From DATKJS01 sp050015275 (GTDB lineage Bacteria; Acidobacteriota; Aminicenantia; Aminicenantales; Saccharicenantaceae): a DNA stretch of 64,000 nucleotides. The notes under the pieces were generated by a model, which was not told the origin of the DNA, ran no database searches, and saw only the letters and a list, made by a program, of their open reading frames with translations. Position 1 is the stretch's first letter. The number at the start of each line of letters is the position of its first letter. Below, in pieces: positions 14,667-23,124 of this stretch. The position numbers were made by a program, and so were the translations under genes. The DNA lies in NCBI GenBank assembly GCA_050015275.1, contig JBEKBS010000011.1:20913-84912 (forward strand), in the 5' to 3' direction.

Positions 14667-16703
14667 CTATTTTTTGACAGTCGGAAAAGACGAGACCCTG
14701 AGCCGGGCGCAGCCCATCGGGATGAGCTCGACCTCTTCCACCGGCCCCTCCGCCTCGGCCGGGCTCCGCGGCACAAGGCCGGCCATCCGGCCCTCCGCAC
14801 GCCACCCCGGGACTCTCCGGGCCTTGGCCCTCAGGACGACCGGCGCGGCGGCGGGCTCGAACGGCTGGTAGGCCGATGTTTTTTGAGAGGCCACACGGAT
14901 GGACGCGCCCGGATTGGCGGGGTTCACCAGGAGGCCGTAGTTCCACTCCGTCGTCGGGAGGATCTCGAAGGCCGGCCATGCGTCCGTCCCGCCATAGCGC
15001 TTCCATTCCTCCCCGATCTTCAGCGAATACCAGAGCGGCCCCCTGCGCACCGAAACGGCGTCCCCGATCCGGGGCCAGCGCCTGACCTGGATGTCCATCG
15101 GGAAATCGAGACGGACCTGGTCTCCCTGCCGCCAAAGACGCCTGAGCACGGCATAGCCCGGACCCGCGAGATCGCGTCCGACCTCCCGGCCGTTGACCTC
15201 GACCCGGACCTTCGTGGCCCAACCGGGGACCCTGAGATAGAGGGGGAATTCGACCGGACGCTCGGCCGCCACCGTCAGATCGGCATGGTCCCCGAACGGA
15301 TAGGCTGTGTCCTCCGTAACATCGACCTTCACGCCCTCTCCCACCACAGCGCTGACGGACGATGGGGCGTAGAGGACGGCCGCCAGACCGTTGTCGGCCG
15401 TCGCCATCCAGAGGTGTTCGGCGTAATAGGGCCACCCGAACCCGACGTTGTGCTGGCAGCAGCGATAACTCCACGGGTCGTACGAGACGAGCGTCCCGCC
15501 GTTCTGGAAGTCGTGTTCCCCGGAGCTGTCGCAGGAGATCAAATTGGGCGCCGTCAGGTAGTGAAGGCCCTTGAGATCCGACGTCATCGAGGCGGGAAGG
15601 GAATTGAAGGCGATCTCCTCCGCCCGGTCCGCCCAAACCGGGTCGCCGGTGATCCTGAGGAGGGACTCGAAACTTGCCATGAACTCCACCACGGAGCAGG
15701 TTTCGGCACCTTGGCGGGGGTCGACCTTGCCGGGCCGGATGTTCTCGTCGGCTCCGAACATCCCTCCGGGCTGCTGTCCGTACTCCTCCATGAGCTGGCG
15801 ATAGTTTCGCTCGACCGCCTCGAGGTATTTCCGTTCCCTGGATTGCTGATAGTAGACCGCCGGCTCGCGGATGCCCATGGTGATGTTGACGCCGTGATAA
15901 ACCCCGCTCTCGGACCAGTTTTTGTCCCGGTCCAGGGTCAGGATGGGAGAGGTCCAGTCCGAGGTCCGTTCGAAGACCCGGCGGGCGAGGTCGAGAAGGA
16001 AGTTCTCGCCGGTCCTGTTGTAAAGCCAGTAGACGCTCTCGAGATCGTCCCCGCCCCGGAGCTTCTGCCAGCTCCCCGGAAGAAGGTTGTCGACGGGGAT
16101 GTGGTATTGATACTGGAAATAGCGGCTCATGAGCGAGATGATCCGGCGGTCCCCGGTGACATCATAATAGCTCTGCAGGGCGAACAGCATGACCATGTTC
16201 GGCCAAAGGTCGCGGGCCGCCTTGTTGTCGGCCGGGCCGAGCCAGCCGTCCGGCTGCTGGGACTTGAGGACATAGGTGATCCAGCGCTCGGTCTCCTTGC
16301 GGATGGCGGGATCCTTCAGAAGGTAGCCAAGGTCGCCGTACCCCCTGAGCCAATACGGCAGTTCCTCCCAGCCCTTGCCCTTGAGGGTGATCCAGCCGCC
16401 GTCCTCCTTTAAGAAAGGGCTGATCTCGGCCAAGCGCCCGGTGAAGCCATCCCGCATGAGCTGGAGCTGGCTCAGGAGCCAGCCGTGGGGTTCGACCGTC
16501 CCGATCGGGAGCTTCACGAGCGGGCTTACGACGAGCGGCGAGCGGTTGGAGACGTAATGGGCGCCGGGATGGGACGCCGGGGGGAGCCTGACGATCGTCG
16601 GCCCAGAGCCCAGGTTTTGGCCGCTGCCGATGAATGCGGCGAACAGGAAGCCCGAAAAGAGGAGCCCGGGAACGAGGAGATTCCTCAAGAAAACACTCCA
16701 CAT
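14667..16703 (-). CDS. secreted glycoside hydrolase GH127 (beta-L-arabinofuranosidase-like)
   Basis: 678 residues from the Met at 16703, which begins a clear signal peptide (hydrophobic core about 10-25). The GH127/DUF1680 active-site features are present: AETCSVVE at about 333-340 (Glu334, Cys336) and YRCCQHN at about 413-419 (Cys415, Cys416). In characterised family members these form the zinc-thiolate catalytic centre. The usual (alpha/alpha)6 barrel plus beta domain fits the length. Predicted substrate is beta-L-arabinofuranosides or related sugars; specificity within GH127 varies. An in-frame extension to 17009 overlaps the gamma-glutamyltransferase gene and is rejected, because a strong promoter sits at 16716-16745 just before this start. 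Confidence 0.85.
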   Translation of the reverse strand: MWSVFLRNLLVPGLLFSGFLFAAFIGSGQNLGSGPTIVRLPPASHPGAHYVSNRSPLVVSPLVKLPIGTVEPHGWLLSQLQLMRDGFTGRLAEISPFLKEDGGWITLKGKGWEELPYWLRGYGDLGYLLKDPAIRKETERWITYVLKSQQPDGWLGPADNKAARDLWPNMVMLFALQSYYDVTGDRRIISLMSRYFQYQYHIPVDNLLPGSWQKLRGGDDLESVYWLYNRTGENFLLDLARRVFERTSDWTSPILTLDRDKNWSESGVYHGVNITMGIREPAVYYQQSRERKYLEAVERNYRQLMEEYGQQPGGMFGADENIRPGKVDPRQGAETCSVVEFMASFESLLRITGDPVWADRAEEIAFNSLPASMTSDLKGLHYLTAPNLISCDSSGEHDFQNGGTLVSYDPWSYRCCQHNVGFGWPYYAEHLWMATADNGLAAVLYAPSSVSAVVGEGVKVDVTEDTAYPFGDHADLTVAAERPVEFPLYLRVPGWATKVRVEVNGREVGRDLAGPGYAVLRRLWRQGDQVRLDFPMDIQVRRWPRIGDAVSVRRGPLWYSLKIGEEWKRYGGTDAWPAFEILPTTEWNYGLLVNPANPGASIRVASQKTSAYQPFEPAAAPVVLRAKARRVPGWRAEGRMAGLVPRSPAEAEGPVEEVELIPMGCARLRVSSFPTVKK

Positions 16704-16715
16704 CTTCTTTGCATT

Positions 16716-16745
16716 AATATAATGGTTTCGTCCTTTCTGAGTCAA
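16716..16745 (-). promoter_or_regulatory. promoter of GH127, short leader
   Basis: Minus strand: TTGACT (16740-16745), 18-nt spacer, TATATT (16716-16721), each 5 of 6 to consensus. Only 12 nt separate the -10 box from the GH127 ATG, so the leader should be about 6 nt (AAGAAG). Confidence 0.65.
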
Positions 16746-16782
16746 CCGTTCCAAGGGCCTCCGCGCGGCCGGGCCACATCTC

Positions 16783-18636
16783 TCACCAGGCGATGCCGTA
16801 ATCTTCGCCGTAATTGCTGCTCCCGCCCCAGAACGTGCCGTGAGCTTGGTCAAAGAAAATGGCGTTGATGGGACCGGACGTGTATTTTTTGATGGAGAGC
16901 ACATACCCCATGGCCTTGAGCCTGTCACGCACGGCCTGGGGCACCTTCTCGTTGATCTCGAGCCGGCCGGGCAGGGATTTGTGGTCATTGAAAGAGTCGT
17001 GCATCTCAAAGCTCGTGATGTTGGGCGCCTCGCAGGCCTCCTGGATGTTCATGCCGAACTCGACGACGTTGAGGAAGAGCTGGAGCAGGTTCTGGTCCTG
17101 GGTGTCCCCTCCCTGGACGGCGAACGAGAGGAATGGTTTTCCATCGCGCACGGCCAGGCCCGGCGTCAGCGTCGACCGGGGCCTTTTCCCGGGTTCGATG
17201 ACGTTGAACGGGTTCTTGAACTCGTCGAGGACGAAGCTCTGGGCGCGCTGGCTCATCCCGATTCCCGTCGCTCCCGCGATGACGCAAGGGACCCAACCGC
17301 CGCTCGGAGTGACGGAGACGACCCAACCCTCCTTGTCCGCGGCCTCGATCGACGTCGTGCCGGTCCGGAAGCTCCGCTCGAGGGCCGAGGCCTCTTCCTC
17401 TGTGAGCGACTCCGTTTTCTCCCGGCCCCATGTGAGCCAGCGATCGAGATAGCCGAGATAGGGATTCTTCTTTCCCTCGAACGGATAGGGGTCGCCGGGC
17501 TTCGTGTCCGGGTCGTTCCTCTTCCAGTCGATGATCGCGGCCCTTTCCCTGGCATAGGCCTTGGAGAGGAGGCCCCGGAGAGGCTCCGCGGGAGGAAAGT
17601 ACGGGTCACCGTAGTAGAAATCGCGGTCAGCGAAGGCCAGGTTCATGACTTGGTACAGGGCGTGGATATATTCCGCGCTGTTGTATCCCATGGCCTTGAG
17701 GTCCATCGCCTCGAGCATGTTCAGGGCCTGGAGCATGACCGGTCCCTGGACCCAGCTCGTCAGCTTGTAGACTTCGATGCCTTTGTAATTCGTGGAGACC
17801 GGCTCCTCGATGTGGACCTTCCATCCGGCGAGATCGTCCATGGTGATGAGCCCCCCGACCTCCGACGAGCCCCGGACGAAGTCCCGGCCGATGTCGCCCC
17901 GGTAGAAACGGTCGTACGCCGCGTAGATCGCCTCCTTCCTGCCCTTCCCCGCGGCCAGGGCCTTCTGCTCGGCCTCGACCAGCTTCCGGAGCGTTTCGAG
18001 GAGCTCCGGTTGACGGAAGATCTCGCCGGGCCTCGGCGCCTCCCGTGATTCACCGAGGTGGGGCAGGAAGACCTTCTTGGAGAAGGGCCACCGCTTGATC
18101 TTCTCCTTTTCCCTCTCGATCCTGTCGCAGAGCTCCTTCTCGACCGGATAGCCTTCAGCCATCTTGAGAGACGGCTCGAGGACATCCTTGAGGCTGAGCG
18201 TGCCGAACTCGGCCAGCATGGTGATGAGCCCGCCCGGTGTTCCGGGCGTCACGGCGGAGAGCGGGCCGTCGGCCGGGGGATATTCATACCCCCTGCTCTT
18301 GTAAAAATCGACCGTCGCTCCCGTCGGGGCGACGCCCAGGGCGTTGATCCCGAGGACCTTGCCCGTCTTCGGGTTGTAGATCAGGGCCTGGGTCTCCCCT
18401 CCCCAGGTCAGGACATCATGCATTGTGCAGACGGCCCCCAGCATGGCGCAGGCCGCGTCGACGGCGTTCCCGCCCTTCATGAAGATCATGGCCCCGGCCG
18501 TCGCGGCCAGCGGCTTGCCCGTGATGGCCACCCAGTTCCGGCCGTGGAGGACCGGCTTCTCCGTCCTCTGCGCGGGCGGAGCGAAGCTCATGGCAGGGAT
18601 GCCCAGGATAACGAGGGCCAGGATGACGGTTTTCAT
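16783..18636 (-). CDS. ggt: gamma-glutamyltransferase (secreted)
   Basis: 617 residues; N-terminal signal peptide (about 1-18). The Ntn-hydrolase precursor layout is visible: a large-subunit part with GGNAVDAACA (55-64) and PGTPGGL, then the autocleavage region GTTSIEAADKEG (about 426-437) where a Thr (about 427) would become the new N-terminus and nucleophile. RPRSTLTPGL and the GGDTQDQ motif follow in the small subunit. It would cleave gamma-glutamyl amide bonds (for example of glutathione) in the periplasm or outside the cell. AAGGAGG precedes the ATG by 5 nt. It has its own promoter at 18678-18706, divergent from the flavoprotein operon. The region before the nucleophile is slightly longer than in E. 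coli GGT. Confidence 0.88.
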   Translation of the reverse strand: MKTVILALVILGIPAMSFAPPAQRTEKPVLHGRNWVAITGKPLAATAGAMIFMKGGNAVDAACAMLGAVCTMHDVLTWGGETQALIYNPKTGKVLGINALGVAPTGATVDFYKSRGYEYPPADGPLSAVTPGTPGGLITMLAEFGTLSLKDVLEPSLKMAEGYPVEKELCDRIEREKEKIKRWPFSKKVFLPHLGESREAPRPGEIFRQPELLETLRKLVEAEQKALAAGKGRKEAIYAAYDRFYRGDIGRDFVRGSSEVGGLITMDDLAGWKVHIEEPVSTNYKGIEVYKLTSWVQGPVMLQALNMLEAMDLKAMGYNSAEYIHALYQVMNLAFADRDFYYGDPYFPPAEPLRGLLSKAYARERAAIIDWKRNDPDTKPGDPYPFEGKKNPYLGYLDRWLTWGREKTESLTEEEASALERSFRTGTTSIEAADKEGWVVSVTPSGGWVPCVIAGATGIGMSQRAQSFVLDEFKNPFNVIEPGKRPRSTLTPGLAVRDGKPFLSFAVQGGDTQDQNLLQLFLNVVEFGMNIQEACEAPNITSFEMHDSFNDHKSLPGRLEINEKVPQAVRDRLKAMGYVLSIKKYTSGPINAIFFDQAHGTFWGGSSNYGEDYGIAW

Positions 18637-18677
18637 CGGACCTCCTTCGGCAAGGGCCTGGATGGCGTGACCCGCTC

Positions 18678-18706
18678 ATCGTATCAAGCCCGCGGCCATT
18701 TGACAA
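18678..18706 (-). promoter_or_regulatory. promoter of ggt
   Basis: Minus strand: TTGTCA (18701-18706), 17 nt, TACGAT (18678-18683), each 5 of 6 to consensus. Predicted start near 18671, leader about 35 nt with AAGGAGG. Confidence 0.65.
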
Positions 18707-18708
18707 GA

Positions 18709-18736
18709 TTGGCGAATTCTTCTTTTGTGCTATAAT
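18709..18736 (+). promoter_or_regulatory. promoter of the flavoprotein operon (extended -10)
   Basis: TTGGCG (18709-18714), 16 nt, perfect TATAAT (18731-18736) preceded by TGC, an extended -10 element. Its -35 box starts 2 bp beyond the -35 box of the divergent ggt promoter, so the two polymerases would compete for the same stretch. Confidence 0.65.
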
Positions 18737-18767
18737 AGCCGCCTTTGCGAGGTCATCCGCAAGGACA

Positions 18768-20936
18768 ATGGCCGAAGACATGAACCCGTCACCGAGTCGC
18801 GAAGGAGGCCGACCTCCCGTGCATCGCATCGACCAGCACCCCATCTTGCCCATCCCGCCACGCGCCGAAATATCCTTCACCTGGCGCGGCCGTCCGCTGA
18901 CGGCTCTCGAGGGAGAGACCATGGCCTCGGCTCTCTTCGCCAACGGCATCCGGATTTTCGGCCACCATGCCAAGGACGGGGCCGCCCAGGGCATCTTCTG
19001 CGCCAATGGCCAGTGCGCCCAGTGCCTGGTCCTGGCCGACGGGACCCCGGTCAAATCCTGCATGGAACTCATCAGTCCGGGGGTCAGGCTGGAGCCCGTG
19101 GAAGGCCTCCCGATCCTCCCCCGCGTTCCTCCGGGGACGGACCCTTCCTCTTTGTTCAAGGACATCGAGGAGGTCCGTGTCCCCGTGCTTGTCATCGGCG
19201 GCGGACCGGCCGGCCTGTCGGCCGGGATCGAGCTCGGACGGCGCGGGATCGAAGCCATCATCGTCGACGACAAGCACCGGCTTGGCGGGAAGCTCGTCCT
19301 CCAGACCCATCGTTTTTTCGGCTCTATCGAGGCCGTCTACGCGGGCACCCGGGGGATCGATATCGCCACCCGGCTCGAGAGCGAGGTCCGGTCCTTCCCG
19401 AGCCTCAGGGTCTGGCTGCAGACGACGGCCCTGGCCGTGTTCAGCGACCGGAAGGTGGGGGTCCTCGTCGAGGGCCAAAAATACGTCCTTATCTCTCCCG
19501 AGGTCCTGCTCGTCACGGCCGGGGCGCGCGAAAAGAACCTGGCTTTTCCGGGGAACACATTGCCCGGGGTCTACGGCGCGGGGGCCTTCCAGACCCTCGT
19601 CAACCGCGATCTGGTCAAGCCAACCGACCGCCTTTTCATCGTCGGCGGAGGGAATGTCGGGCTCATCGCCGGCTACCACGCCCTCCAGGCGGGGATTCCG
19701 GTCGTCGGGCTCGTTGAGGTCATGCCCGAGTGCGGCGGGTACAAGGTCCATCGCGACAAGCTCGCCCGCCTGGGCGTCCCGATTTACACGTCTCACACGG
19801 TCCTCAGCGCCAACGGAGCGGAAAGCGTCGAATCGGTGACCATCGCCAGGGTCGATGACGGCTTCCGGCCCGTCCCCGGAACCGAGAGGTCGTTCGCCTG
19901 CGACACGGTCCTGATCGCGGTCGGCCTCGACCCGGTTAATGAATTCTACGAAAAGGCCCGGGAGTTCGGGATGACGGCCTTCGCGGCCGGCGACGCGGAG
20001 GAAATCGCCGAAGCCTCGGCGGCCATCTTCTCCGGCAAGATCCGGGGGCTCGAAGTGGCCCGGTCGCTGGGACTCGATATCGGGGAGATCTCCGAGGATT
20101 GGTACCGGACGGCCGACATCCTGAAGTCCAAGCCCGGGAAGACCTCCCCGGAGACGGTCCCCGCCGAAGAGAGCGGGGTCTTTCCAGTGCTCCACTGCAA
20201 CCAGGAGATCCCCTGCGACCCCTGCACGGCGGTCTGTCCCAACAGCCTCATCGATATCGACAAGACCGATATCCGGTCTCTGCCCGCGTTCCTCGCCAAG
20301 AGGGACGGCAAGGGCTGCACGGGATGCGAGAAATGCGTCGCCATCTGCCCGGGCCTGGCCATCACGATGGTCGACTACCGCAAGGATCCGGAGTTCCCGA
20401 CGGTGGCCATCCCCCTCGAGTTCCTCAAGGAAACGCTCAAGGCCGGCGACAAGGTCGTCGTCGAAGATACCGAAGGCCTGGCCCTGGGACGGGTGGAGGT
20501 GGCCGCGGTCAAAGCCATCAAGGCCAACGACCGGACCGTGATCGTCAAGGTCCGGGCGCCCAAAGGATATGCCAAGAAAATCGCGGGGATCAGGCTCCAA
20601 CCAGAAAAAGAGAGCGAGCCCATGGCCCGCTATGTCGAGAGGACGGCCGACGACACGATCGTCTGCCGCTGCGAGCGCGTCACCGCCGGCGAGATCCGCA
20701 GGCTCATCCGCGGCGGCTCGCGCGACATCAACGAGATCAAGGCCTTGACCAGGACGAGCATGGGGTCCTGCGGGGCCAAGACCTGCACGCCCCTGATCCA
20801 CCGCCTGTTCCGGGAGGAAGGCATCCCGGAATCCGAGATCGTCGACCAGCCGAAGAGGCCGTTGTTCATGGAAGTGCCGCTCGGGGTTTTCGCGGGGCTC
20901 GCCCGTGAGGGAGAGAAAGACGATGGCGGCCGATAG
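18768..20936 (+). CDS. fused electron-transfer flavoprotein: [2Fe-2S] + FAD/NAD + 2x[4Fe-4S] + BFD-like (HcnA/HcnB-type)
   Basis: 722 residues, cytoplasmic. The domains, in order, start with an HcnA-like [2Fe-2S] ferredoxin domain (about 34-110; Cys78, 83, 86, 98). A pyridine-nucleotide/FAD oxidoreductase follows (about 137-440), with GGGPAG at 144-149 and a second Rossmann motif VGGGNVG at about 292-298. Next is a two-cluster ferredoxin (Cys477, 483, 486, 490 and Cys517, 520, 523, 527). Last is a BFD-like [2Fe-2S] domain (Cys633, 635, 668, 673). Separate HcnA and HcnB proteins, or sarcosine/opine oxidase and dye-linked proline dehydrogenase subunits, normally carry parts of this. Here one chain holds a whole relay. 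The next gene, a DAO-type flavoenzyme, overlaps the 3' end by 14 nt, so the two should form one amino-acid-oxidising complex. Substrate is unknown. Confidence 0.85.
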   Translation: MAEDMNPSPSREGGRPPVHRIDQHPILPIPPRAEISFTWRGRPLTALEGETMASALFANGIRIFGHHAKDGAAQGIFCANGQCAQCLVLADGTPVKSCMELISPGVRLEPVEGLPILPRVPPGTDPSSLFKDIEEVRVPVLVIGGGPAGLSAGIELGRRGIEAIIVDDKHRLGGKLVLQTHRFFGSIEAVYAGTRGIDIATRLESEVRSFPSLRVWLQTTALAVFSDRKVGVLVEGQKYVLISPEVLLVTAGAREKNLAFPGNTLPGVYGAGAFQTLVNRDLVKPTDRLFIVGGGNVGLIAGYHALQAGIPVVGLVEVMPECGGYKVHRDKLARLGVPIYTSHTVLSANGAESVESVTIARVDDGFRPVPGTERSFACDTVLIAVGLDPVNEFYEKAREFGMTAFAAGDAEEIAEASAAIFSGKIRGLEVARSLGLDIGEISEDWYRTADILKSKPGKTSPETVPAEESGVFPVLHCNQEIPCDPCTAVCPNSLIDIDKTDIRSLPAFLAKRDGKGCTGCEKCVAICPGLAITMVDYRKDPEFPTVAIPLEFLKETLKAGDKVVVEDTEGLALGRVEVAAVKAIKANDRTVIVKVRAPKGYAKKIAGIRLQPEKESEPMARYVERTADDTIVCRCERVTAGEIRRLIRGGSRDINEIKALTRTSMGSCGAKTCTPLIHRLFREEGIPESEIVDQPKRPLFMEVPLGVFAGLAREGEKDDGGR

Positions 20937-22083
20937 ATCTTTCGACGTCATCGTCATCGGCGCCGGAAGCGTCGGAACGCCCACGGCCATGTCCATGGCC
21001 GAAGCGGGCCTGCGGACCCTCGTCCTCGACGAGCTCCCGAGCGTCGGCCAGGGTTCGAACAAGCGGGCCATCGGAGGCCTCCGGGCGACCCATTCCGACC
21101 CGGCCAAGATCCGGGTCTGCCTCCGCTCGCTGGACGTTTTCTCGACCTGGGAAGAACGTTTCGGGGACAAGATCGAGTGGCGCCGGGGCGGCTATTCGTT
21201 CGTCGCCTACCGGAAAGAGGAAGAACGGGACCTGAAAGGGCTTTTGCCTTTCCAGAAGGCGCACGGCCTCAAGATCGACTGGCTCGACCGTCAGGACCTG
21301 CTCGAGGCCATCCCCGATCTCAATCCCGACGGTCTCATCGGCGGGACGCTCTCGCCCGACGACGGGAACGCCTCTCCCCTTCTCGCTTCCCATGCCTTCT
21401 TCCGCCGGGCCACGAGCCTGGGCGTCGGGTTCCGGTTCAACGAAAAGGTCACGGGGTTGACGACGGCGGGCAGCCGGGTGACGGGCGTCCGCACGGACAG
21501 GGGGGAATACGCGGCCGGAGCGGTCATCAACGCGGCGGGCCCCCAAGGCGCCGAGGTGTCCAGCCTGGCCGGGATCGATGTCCCGGTGCGGCCTGACTCC
21601 CACGAAGGTGCGGTCACGGAAGCGGTGGCCCGCTTTCTCGACCCCATGATCGTCGATATCCGGCCCGGCGAGGGCTCGGCCAACTATTATTTCTACCAGC
21701 ACGACACGGGCCAGGTCATTTTCTGCATCACGCCGAGCCCCAGCATCTGGGGTTTCGATATCAGGGAAACGAGCTCCTTCCTTCCCATGGTCGCCAAGCG
21801 GATGGTCGGGATCATCCCGCGCCTCCGGAACCTCCGTGTCCGAAGGACGTGGCGGGGTCTCTATCCGATGACCCCGGACGGCCTGCCCATCGTCGGGGAA
21901 GCGCAAGAGGCCCGGGGTTTCTTCCTCGCCGTCGGGATGTGCGGGCAGGGATTCATGCTCGGCCCCGGTCTGGGAGAGCTCCTGGCCCGCTTGGTCAAAG
22001 GAGATCTGACCGAGGAGGACCGGGATACGTTGGCGTACTTCAGCCCCTCCCGCGCGTTCAAGGGACAGGAAAAGCTGAAATAG
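20923..22083 (+). CDS. FAD-dependent amino-acid oxidase/dehydrogenase (DAO family, HcnC/SoxB-like)
   Basis: 386 residues. The N-terminal FAD-binding dinucleotide fold VIVIGAGSVGTPTA is at about 10-23. The C-terminal DAO signature includes RRTWRGLYPMTPDGLPIVGE and GMCGQGFMLGPGLGE, which contact the flavin and close the active site. Members oxidise glycine, sarcosine, proline, hydroxyproline or opines and pass electrons to a partner protein. The ATG at 20923 is preferred over an upstream GTG at 20905: GGGAGAG lies upstream and the gene overlaps the end of the fused electron carrier by 14 nt, implying translational coupling. An aldo/keto reductase follows 15 nt later. The substrate cannot be named from sequence; proline or an opine-like amino acid are reasonable candidates. 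Confidence 0.82.
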   Translation: MAADRSFDVIVIGAGSVGTPTAMSMAEAGLRTLVLDELPSVGQGSNKRAIGGLRATHSDPAKIRVCLRSLDVFSTWEERFGDKIEWRRGGYSFVAYRKEEERDLKGLLPFQKAHGLKIDWLDRQDLLEAIPDLNPDGLIGGTLSPDDGNASPLLASHAFFRRATSLGVGFRFNEKVTGLTTAGSRVTGVRTDRGEYAAGAVINAAGPQGAEVSSLAGIDVPVRPDSHEGAVTEAVARFLDPMIVDIRPGEGSANYYFYQHDTGQVIFCITPSPSIWGFDIRETSSFLPMVAKRMVGIIPRLRNLRVRRTWRGLYPMTPDGLPIVGEAQEARGFFLAVGMCGQGFMLGPGLGELLARLVKGDLTEEDRDTLAYFSPSRAFKGQEKLK

Positions 22084-22098
22084 ATAAGGAGCGACGAG

Positions 22099-23094
22099 AT
22101 GGCGACAGCCTCCGCAGACCTTAAGATCCGCCGCCGGCTCGGCCGTTCCGAGCTCATGGTGACCCCCATTGGACTGGGTTGCTGGCAGTTCAGCAAGGGC
22201 CGCGGTCTTTTCGGGAATTACTGGACGGTCCTGGACGACGGCGAGATCCAGCGCATTCTAGGCCTGGCCATCAACGGCGGGATCAACTGGTTTGACACTG
22301 CCGAGGCCTACGGCAAGGGAGAATCGGAAAAAGCCCTGTCGAAGGGGCTCCAAAATCTTGGAAAATCGCCAGGCGAAGTCGTCATCGCGACGAAGTGGAA
22401 CCCGGTCCTCCGGCGGTCCTCCTCGATCTCCGGGACGATCGACACCCGTCTCCAGAACCTCGCTCCATTCCCGATCGACCTTCATCAGATTCACAATCCC
22501 TTTTCCCTTTCTTCCGTCAAATCGCAGGTCCGGGCCATGGCCGGTCTGGTCCATGAAAAGAAGATCCGGTATGTCGGGATCAGCAATTTTTCCCGCGGGC
22601 AAATGGAAAGGGCCCGTCAGGAGCTCCAGAAATCGGGGCTTCCGCTGGTCTCGAACCAGGTCCGCTACAGTCTCCTCGACCGGCGGATCGAAGCGAACGG
22701 GGTTCTCGAAGCGGCCAAGGACCTCGGGATCTCCATTATCGCCTATTCCCCTCTGGCCCAAGGGATCCTCACGGGGAAATTCCACGACGACCCCCAGCTC
22801 ATCAAGAGCCGGTCGGGATTTCGGAAATACATGGGCGCCTTCAAGCCCAGGGGCCTCGAAAAGAGCCGGCCCGTCGTCGAGGCCCTCCGCAGGATCGCTC
22901 CTAAATACGGGGCGACGGCCGCCCAGGTCGCGCTCAACTGGCTCATTGCGTTTCATGGCGAGATCGTGGTCGCCATCCCGGGAGCCAGCAGGGTTGAGCA
23001 GGTCCACGATCTCACGGCGGCGATGTCGTTCCGTCTTTCAGACGAGGACATGGAAGAAATGGACCGGATCTCGTCCCCTTTCAAGAAGTCTTAA
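22099..23094 (+). CDS. aldo/keto reductase
   Basis: 331 residues, a standard single-domain NADPH-dependent TIM barrel. The catalytic residues are visible: Asp in INWFDTAEAYGKGESE, Tyr in the same block (AYG), Lys in VVIATKWNP and His in LHQIHNP. The C-terminal cofactor-binding stretch AIPGASRVEQV contacts the adenosine phosphate in this family. AAGGAG sits 9 nt before the ATG. It is third in the operon after the amino-acid oxidase pair and could reduce a carbonyl product or recycle a cofactor there; this role is inferred. The exact substrate is not predictable. Confidence 0.88.
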   Translation: MATASADLKIRRRLGRSELMVTPIGLGCWQFSKGRGLFGNYWTVLDDGEIQRILGLAINGGINWFDTAEAYGKGESEKALSKGLQNLGKSPGEVVIATKWNPVLRRSSSISGTIDTRLQNLAPFPIDLHQIHNPFSLSSVKSQVRAMAGLVHEKKIRYVGISNFSRGQMERARQELQKSGLPLVSNQVRYSLLDRRIEANGVLEAAKDLGISIIAYSPLAQGILTGKFHDDPQLIKSRSGFRKYMGAFKPRGLEKSRPVVEALRRIAPKYGATAAQVALNWLIAFHGEIVVAIPGASRVEQVHDLTAAMSFRLSDEDMEEMDRISSPFKKS

Positions 23095-23124
23095 CGCCCT
23101 GATAACCGCGGGGGGGGTGCGCTC

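Noticed and set aside
16704..17009. N-terminal extension of the GH127 reading frame
   Set aside because: Overlaps the 3' end of ggt, lacks a ribosome site, precedes a clear signal peptide and includes the promoter at 16716-16745.
18700..18736. TTGACA at 18700-18705 as the -35 box of the plus-strand TATAAT
   Set aside because: Spacing is 25 nt, too long; the TTGACA/TGTCAA region serves the divergent ggt promoter with a 17-nt spacer.
18789..21170. 793-codon minus-strand open frame opposite the flavoprotein genes
   Set aside because: Its translation is Arg/Asp/Gly-rich without any fold motif, while the plus strand has clear cofactor motifs; GC-rich codon bias opens the antisense frame.
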